The notes under the pieces are model-generated. The model saw only the letters and a program-made list of their open reading frames with translations, made no database searches and was not told the DNA's origin. A DNA stretch of 37,708 bases. It comes from Spirochaetales bacterium (lineage in GTDB: Bacteria > Spirochaetota > GWE2-31-10). Positions 35,361 to 37,708 of the stretch are shown here, in pieces (the first letter of the stretch is position 1; every line of letters begins with the position of its first letter). Where the stretch lies: NCBI GenBank assembly GCA_022508205.1, contig JAFLVQ010000004.1, positions 1 through 37,708 of the forward strand, written 5' to 3'. Position numbers and translations under genes: made by a program.

Positions 35361-35388
35361 TTGACTGTTTTTTTTTTTTTTTTACACT
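35361..35388 (+). promoter_or_regulatory. Promoter of the small lipoprotein gene with a homopolymer spacer
   Basis: TTGACT (35361-35366) and TACACT (35383-35388) are separated by 16 nt consisting of one G and 15 T; the full run is 16 T (35368-35383). The predicted start near 35395 leaves about 25 nt to the ATG. Confidence 0.5.
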
Positions 35389-35419
35389 TCCGTAAATTTT
35401 ATTATGCGGAGGTCATTCT

Positions 35420-35794
35420 ATGACAAGGAAATTTTTGAATGTTTTGGCAGTGTTGAACATCGTGACAATGATGTTTTTAAGCGGATGTACTGCTGCGGGA
35501 GTGGAATGCGGTTTGATAGGTATATGGGAACGTTCCGATACTGTGATAACGACGGGGGGCTACAGCATGGAAATCATAACATCTTATGAATTCACAAACG
35601 ATGACAAAATGATATTTGAAGTGAATACGGTATACGGAAAAAGTGTGTCTGAATATACAATCAAATCCGTAAACAATCGTATGATAAAATGTAATGATGG
35701 CAGCGTAATTGAATATCGAAATTTAGGCTTCGATTCTGTCGAATTCGGAGATTCCGGCATTGGCACTTGGGCGGAATTCGCTAAAGTTTATTAA
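35420..35794 (+). CDS. Small lipoprotein, lipocalin-like/DUF5640-like
   Basis: The 124-residue protein has a signal peptide with lipobox LSG-C23 and a mature beta-rich domain of about 100 residues (GLIGIWERSDTV...SYEFTNDDKMIFEV...SEYTIKSVNNRMIKC). The G-x-W motif and strand pattern resemble small lipocalin-like bacterial lipoproteins; the exact family is not certain and no ligand can be proposed. GGAGGT lies 6 nt before the ATG, an almost ideal site. It stands alone, with a truncated hairpin copy upstream and a full copy downstream, and its promoter contains a 16-T tract. Confidence 0.75.
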   Translation: MTRKFLNVLAVLNIVTMMFLSGCTAAGVECGLIGIWERSDTVITTGGYSMEIITSYEFTNDDKMIFEVNTVYGKSVSEYTIKSVNNRMIKCNDGSVIEYRNLGFDSVEFGDSGIGTWAEFAKVY

Positions 35795-35834
35795 TTAGTT
35801 TGTCACGGAAGAGACTATTCATTTTCTCGTAACT

Positions 35835-35882
35835 AAAAAGTGTCAGACCCTGATTCCAAGTTGGTATACAGGTCTGACACTT
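35835..35882. terminator. Lone copy of the array hairpin acting as a bidirectional terminator
   Basis: AAGTGTCAGACC (35838-35849) and GGTCTGACACTT (35871-35882) pair perfectly over 12 bp, with the same CCAAGTTGG loop as array copies 1 and 2. On the minus strand TTTTT follows, just after the cyclase stop at 35890; on the plus strand it lies 43 nt after the lipoprotein gene. Confidence 0.75.
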
Positions 35883-35889
35883 CTTGATA

Positions 35890-37708
35890 TTATTTAACTG
35901 TCATTTTGAAAACACCGTCCCAGTCTTGAGGCGGAGGATTCAGCCGGAAGTATTCTATTCGTTCCAAAAAAATGTATGACGTTTTGTCATTGTATTGATC
36001 GGTACACATTACAAAAAAATTCTCGGCTTCATTCCATTGTTGTTTTCTGTAATAGGCAAGTCCCTTTTCAAATTTTTCTTTAAATGCTATGGCTTTATTT
36101 GAGTATTTATTTTTTTTCTGTAAGATTTCGTAAATCCGCACGGGCTCTTCTTTTCCTTTTACTACTATAAAATCAAGCTCACGACATATAAATGCGTCGT
36201 TAAGGCGATTGTAAACTATTTCACTTATGATTGTTTTAGTCATGTAGATTTTATTTGCACTTTCAAGCCGTGCACCGAGATTTACTGCATCACCGATGGA
36301 AGTAAAATCCATTCTGGTTCTTGCACCGACAGAACCGAAAATAACTTTTCCGCTGTTGATTCCTATTCCCAAAGAAATTACTGGTTTGCCTTTTTTCAAA
36401 CGCTTTTTAGATTCCTGCTCCATAACTTTGCAAATCTGTATTGCTGCATTACAAGCATTCTGCTCTTTTCTTGGGCCTGAAAAAAATGCCATCATTTCAT
36501 CGCCGACGAATTTATCAATATCTCCATTGTTGTTTAAAATAATCTTTGTTTCCAAATCAAGGTAATAGTTCAAAATAGAAACGACATCCTTAGGATTCGA
36601 CTTCTCACACAATGCAGTAAAGTCGCGTATATCGGTAAATAAAAACGCCAAATCACGAACTTTGGTTTTTGTATTTTCAGAATTGCTTCCGGCATTTCGC
36701 AAAGTTGACACGGAAATATACGGAATAATTCCGCGAATTACGGAAACCATATTATCTATTTCATTTGACAAATCTTTAATCTCATCATTCGTTTCGATTG
36801 AATTTGTGAATATAAGATTTTCCGGAGTAATGTTTGCGTTTTTGCTTGTGAGCATTCTCGATAATAATATAGACATATTGCGTACATTCGTTCGCAGAAT
36901 CAACAGCGGCGTTATCATGTAGTTGGCAACTAAAAATATCAATAGAATCGAAATATGCAGGAATATTATCAGCAAAGTAAGTGTGGTAATTACGGTTTGA
37001 ATATACGGACTTGAAAGAATGTCTTTGTTGAAAGTAACAACCGAAAATCCGACAAAGCGATTTTTCCCGTTTTCTTCGGGTATTGTTATCGGCCAAATAT
37101 ATTTGGTTATATCCTTATTATTTTCATCATTTAATACCGGGTTGCGGGAATTTAAAATATAATGGTTATAATATTTTCTGGCTTTTTCGGGTGATATAAC
37201 CATTTCTCTTTTATCTTTGATCGAGGAAATATCCTCGGTCGAATGAGTTAGCGGATATGCCGGAAAAACCGTGGTATTGGAAATATCTTCCATATAAATA
37301 ACGGATGATTTCTCATGAAAAATATCGATTCTATTAAATGGGAAATTGGTTTTTTCATTAGCTACTTTTCTGAAAGCGAAAAATGAATGAATAAGCCTAT
37401 CATTTCCTTCGGTAGTATAAAAAATATTGGCTGTCTGTGCTGCATGTGTACGTCCCGCATCATTGATGGATATTGACAGCAGATGACGATAACGATACAA
37501 AATTCCGAATACCAAAGAAAATAAAACGGATAGCATTATGCATAAAAACGAAATAAGTACTTTCGTGCGCAAAGATATATAGCGGTTGGAGGAGTATTTG
37601 TTTTTGGATTTATTTCGAGCTGCCGGTACATTATTATATTCTGGATTATTGGAATATTCTGGATTATTGGAATATTCTGGATTATTGGAATATTCTGGAT
37701 TATTGGAA
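35890..37708 (-). CDS. Membrane adenylate cyclase (class III), partial at the right edge
   Basis: The frame stays open to the window edge (605 residues visible). A TTG at 37572 is not a likely start: it has no ribosome site and coding continues upstream. Order: four SNNPEY repeats, a basic stretch, membrane helix 1, an extracytoplasmic sensor region of about 160 residues, helix 2, a HAMP-like linker, the cyclase domain and a short TPR-like tail ending in PPPQDWDGVF. Metal-binding Asp in LFTDIRDF and VGDEMMAFF, Lys in IDKFVGD and Asp in MDFTSIGD (adenine choice), and Asn/Arg in NLGARLE are all present, so it should make cAMP in response to an external signal. Confidence 0.9.
   Translation of the reverse strand, partial: SNNPEYSNNPEYSNNPEYSNNPEYNNVPAARNKSKNKYSSNRYISLRTKVLISFLCIMLSVLFSLVFGILYRYRHLLSISINDAGRTHAAQTANIFYTTEGNDRLIHSFFAFRKVANEKTNFPFNRIDIFHEKSSVIYMEDISNTTVFPAYPLTHSTEDISSIKDKREMVISPEKARKYYNHYILNSRNPVLNDENNKDITKYIWPITIPEENGKNRFVGFSVVTFNKDILSSPYIQTVITTLTLLIIFLHISILLIFLVANYMITPLLILRTNVRNMSILLSRMLTSKNANITPENLIFTNSIETNDEIKDLSNEIDNMVSVIRGIIPYISVSTLRNAGSNSENTKTKVRDLAFLFTDIRDFTALCEKSNPKDVVSILNYYLDLETKIILNNNGDIDKFVGDEMMAFFSGPRKEQNACNAAIQICKVMEQESKKRLKKGKPVISLGIGINSGKVIFGSVGARTRMDFTSIGDAVNLGARLESANKIYMTKTIISEIVYNRLNDAFICRELDFIVVKGKEEPVRIYEILQKKNKYSNKAIAFKEKFEKGLAYYRKQQWNEAENFFVMCTDQYNDKTSYIFLERIEYFRLNPPPQDWDGVFKMTVK
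37637..37708 (-). repeat. 18-bp in-frame tandem repeat, at least four units
   Basis: TATTCTGGATTATTGGAA (plus strand) occurs four times without mismatch and continues to the window edge. It is a whole number of codons and encodes SNNPEY in the cyclase frame, so copy number changes would alter only tail length. Confidence 0.9.

Larger units (their letters stand above)
34792..35419. other. Gene-free repeat-rich region between the GH13 and small lipoprotein genes
   Basis: This 628-nt stretch has no credible gene. It holds the GH13 promoter and leader (to about 34919), an 80-bp tandem hairpin array (about 34898-35272), a separate inverted repeat (35276-35338) and a promoter with a 16-T spacer. 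ORFs here only reflect repeats whose 80-bp period rotates the reading frame. Confidence 0.8.

Noticed and set aside
34898-35882. Integron attC sites with gene cassettes
   Set aside because: The hairpins lack the RYYYAAC/GTTRRRY core ends, and no integrase is present.
35890-37572. Cyclase starting at the TTG at 37572
   Set aside because: There is no ribosome site, and the frame stays open through SNNPEY repeats to the edge.

Overview
The window reads as low-GC spirochete chromosome, most likely a Treponema. Grounds: a membrane adenylate cyclase ending in a PPPQDWDGVF-type tail, relaxed lipobox signal peptides, Lnt, the Na+-pumping oxaloacetate decarboxylase set, a starch-degrading lipoprotein, and overall gene style. 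The species cannot be named from sequence alone. No rRNA, tRNA, phage, intact IS or CRISPR locus is visible; about 31 protein genes are packed tightly.

Layout. (1) 117-6025, minus strand: cytoplasmic type I pullulanase, CorA, RsmI-type methyltransferase, HAD phosphatase and a B12-binding radical SAM protein. (2) 6216-14433, minus strand: a DUF1858 protein, then a chain with 4-bp ATGA overlaps made of an envelope protein, ClpC, a membrane protein with a degenerate GGDEF fold, RecQ and a low-molecular-weight protein phosphatase. (3) 14623-18276, minus strand: fabH with its own promoter and an operator-like dyad, and a Nudix-like - CheY-like - lnt operon. (4) 18598-26495, plus strand: rdgB, birA, oadG, oadA, oadB, nfeD, an SPFH protein and pgi, closed by a bidirectional terminator. 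(5) 26598-28114, minus strand: a stand-alone MetH-activation-domain protein and a TrmH-family methyltransferase. (6) 28259-30208, plus strand: a THUMP/RlmL-like methyltransferase and adk. (7) 30340-34791, minus strand: a 1483-residue modular GH13 lipoprotein. (8) 34792-37708: a repeat-rich segment with an 80-bp tandem array of hairpins, a second structured inverted repeat, a small lipoprotein gene whose promoter spacer is a 16-T tract, a lone copy of the same hairpin, and an adenylate cyclase that runs off the right edge through an in-frame 18-bp tandem repeat.

How the genes fit together. The surface GH13 lipoprotein, cytosolic pullulanase and Pgi form a starch-to-glycolysis route. OadGAB converts oxaloacetate decarboxylation into a sodium gradient, and the adjacent birA encodes the ligase that would biotinylate OadA. 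FabH and Lnt serve lipid and lipoprotein assembly. The most unusual part is 34.8-37.7 kb: repeat copies there carry paired base changes that preserve a nested hairpin, one copy acts as a shared terminator, one array end supplies a probable -35 box for the GH13 gene, and two tandem or homopolymer repeats could vary expression or length of surface or signalling proteins.
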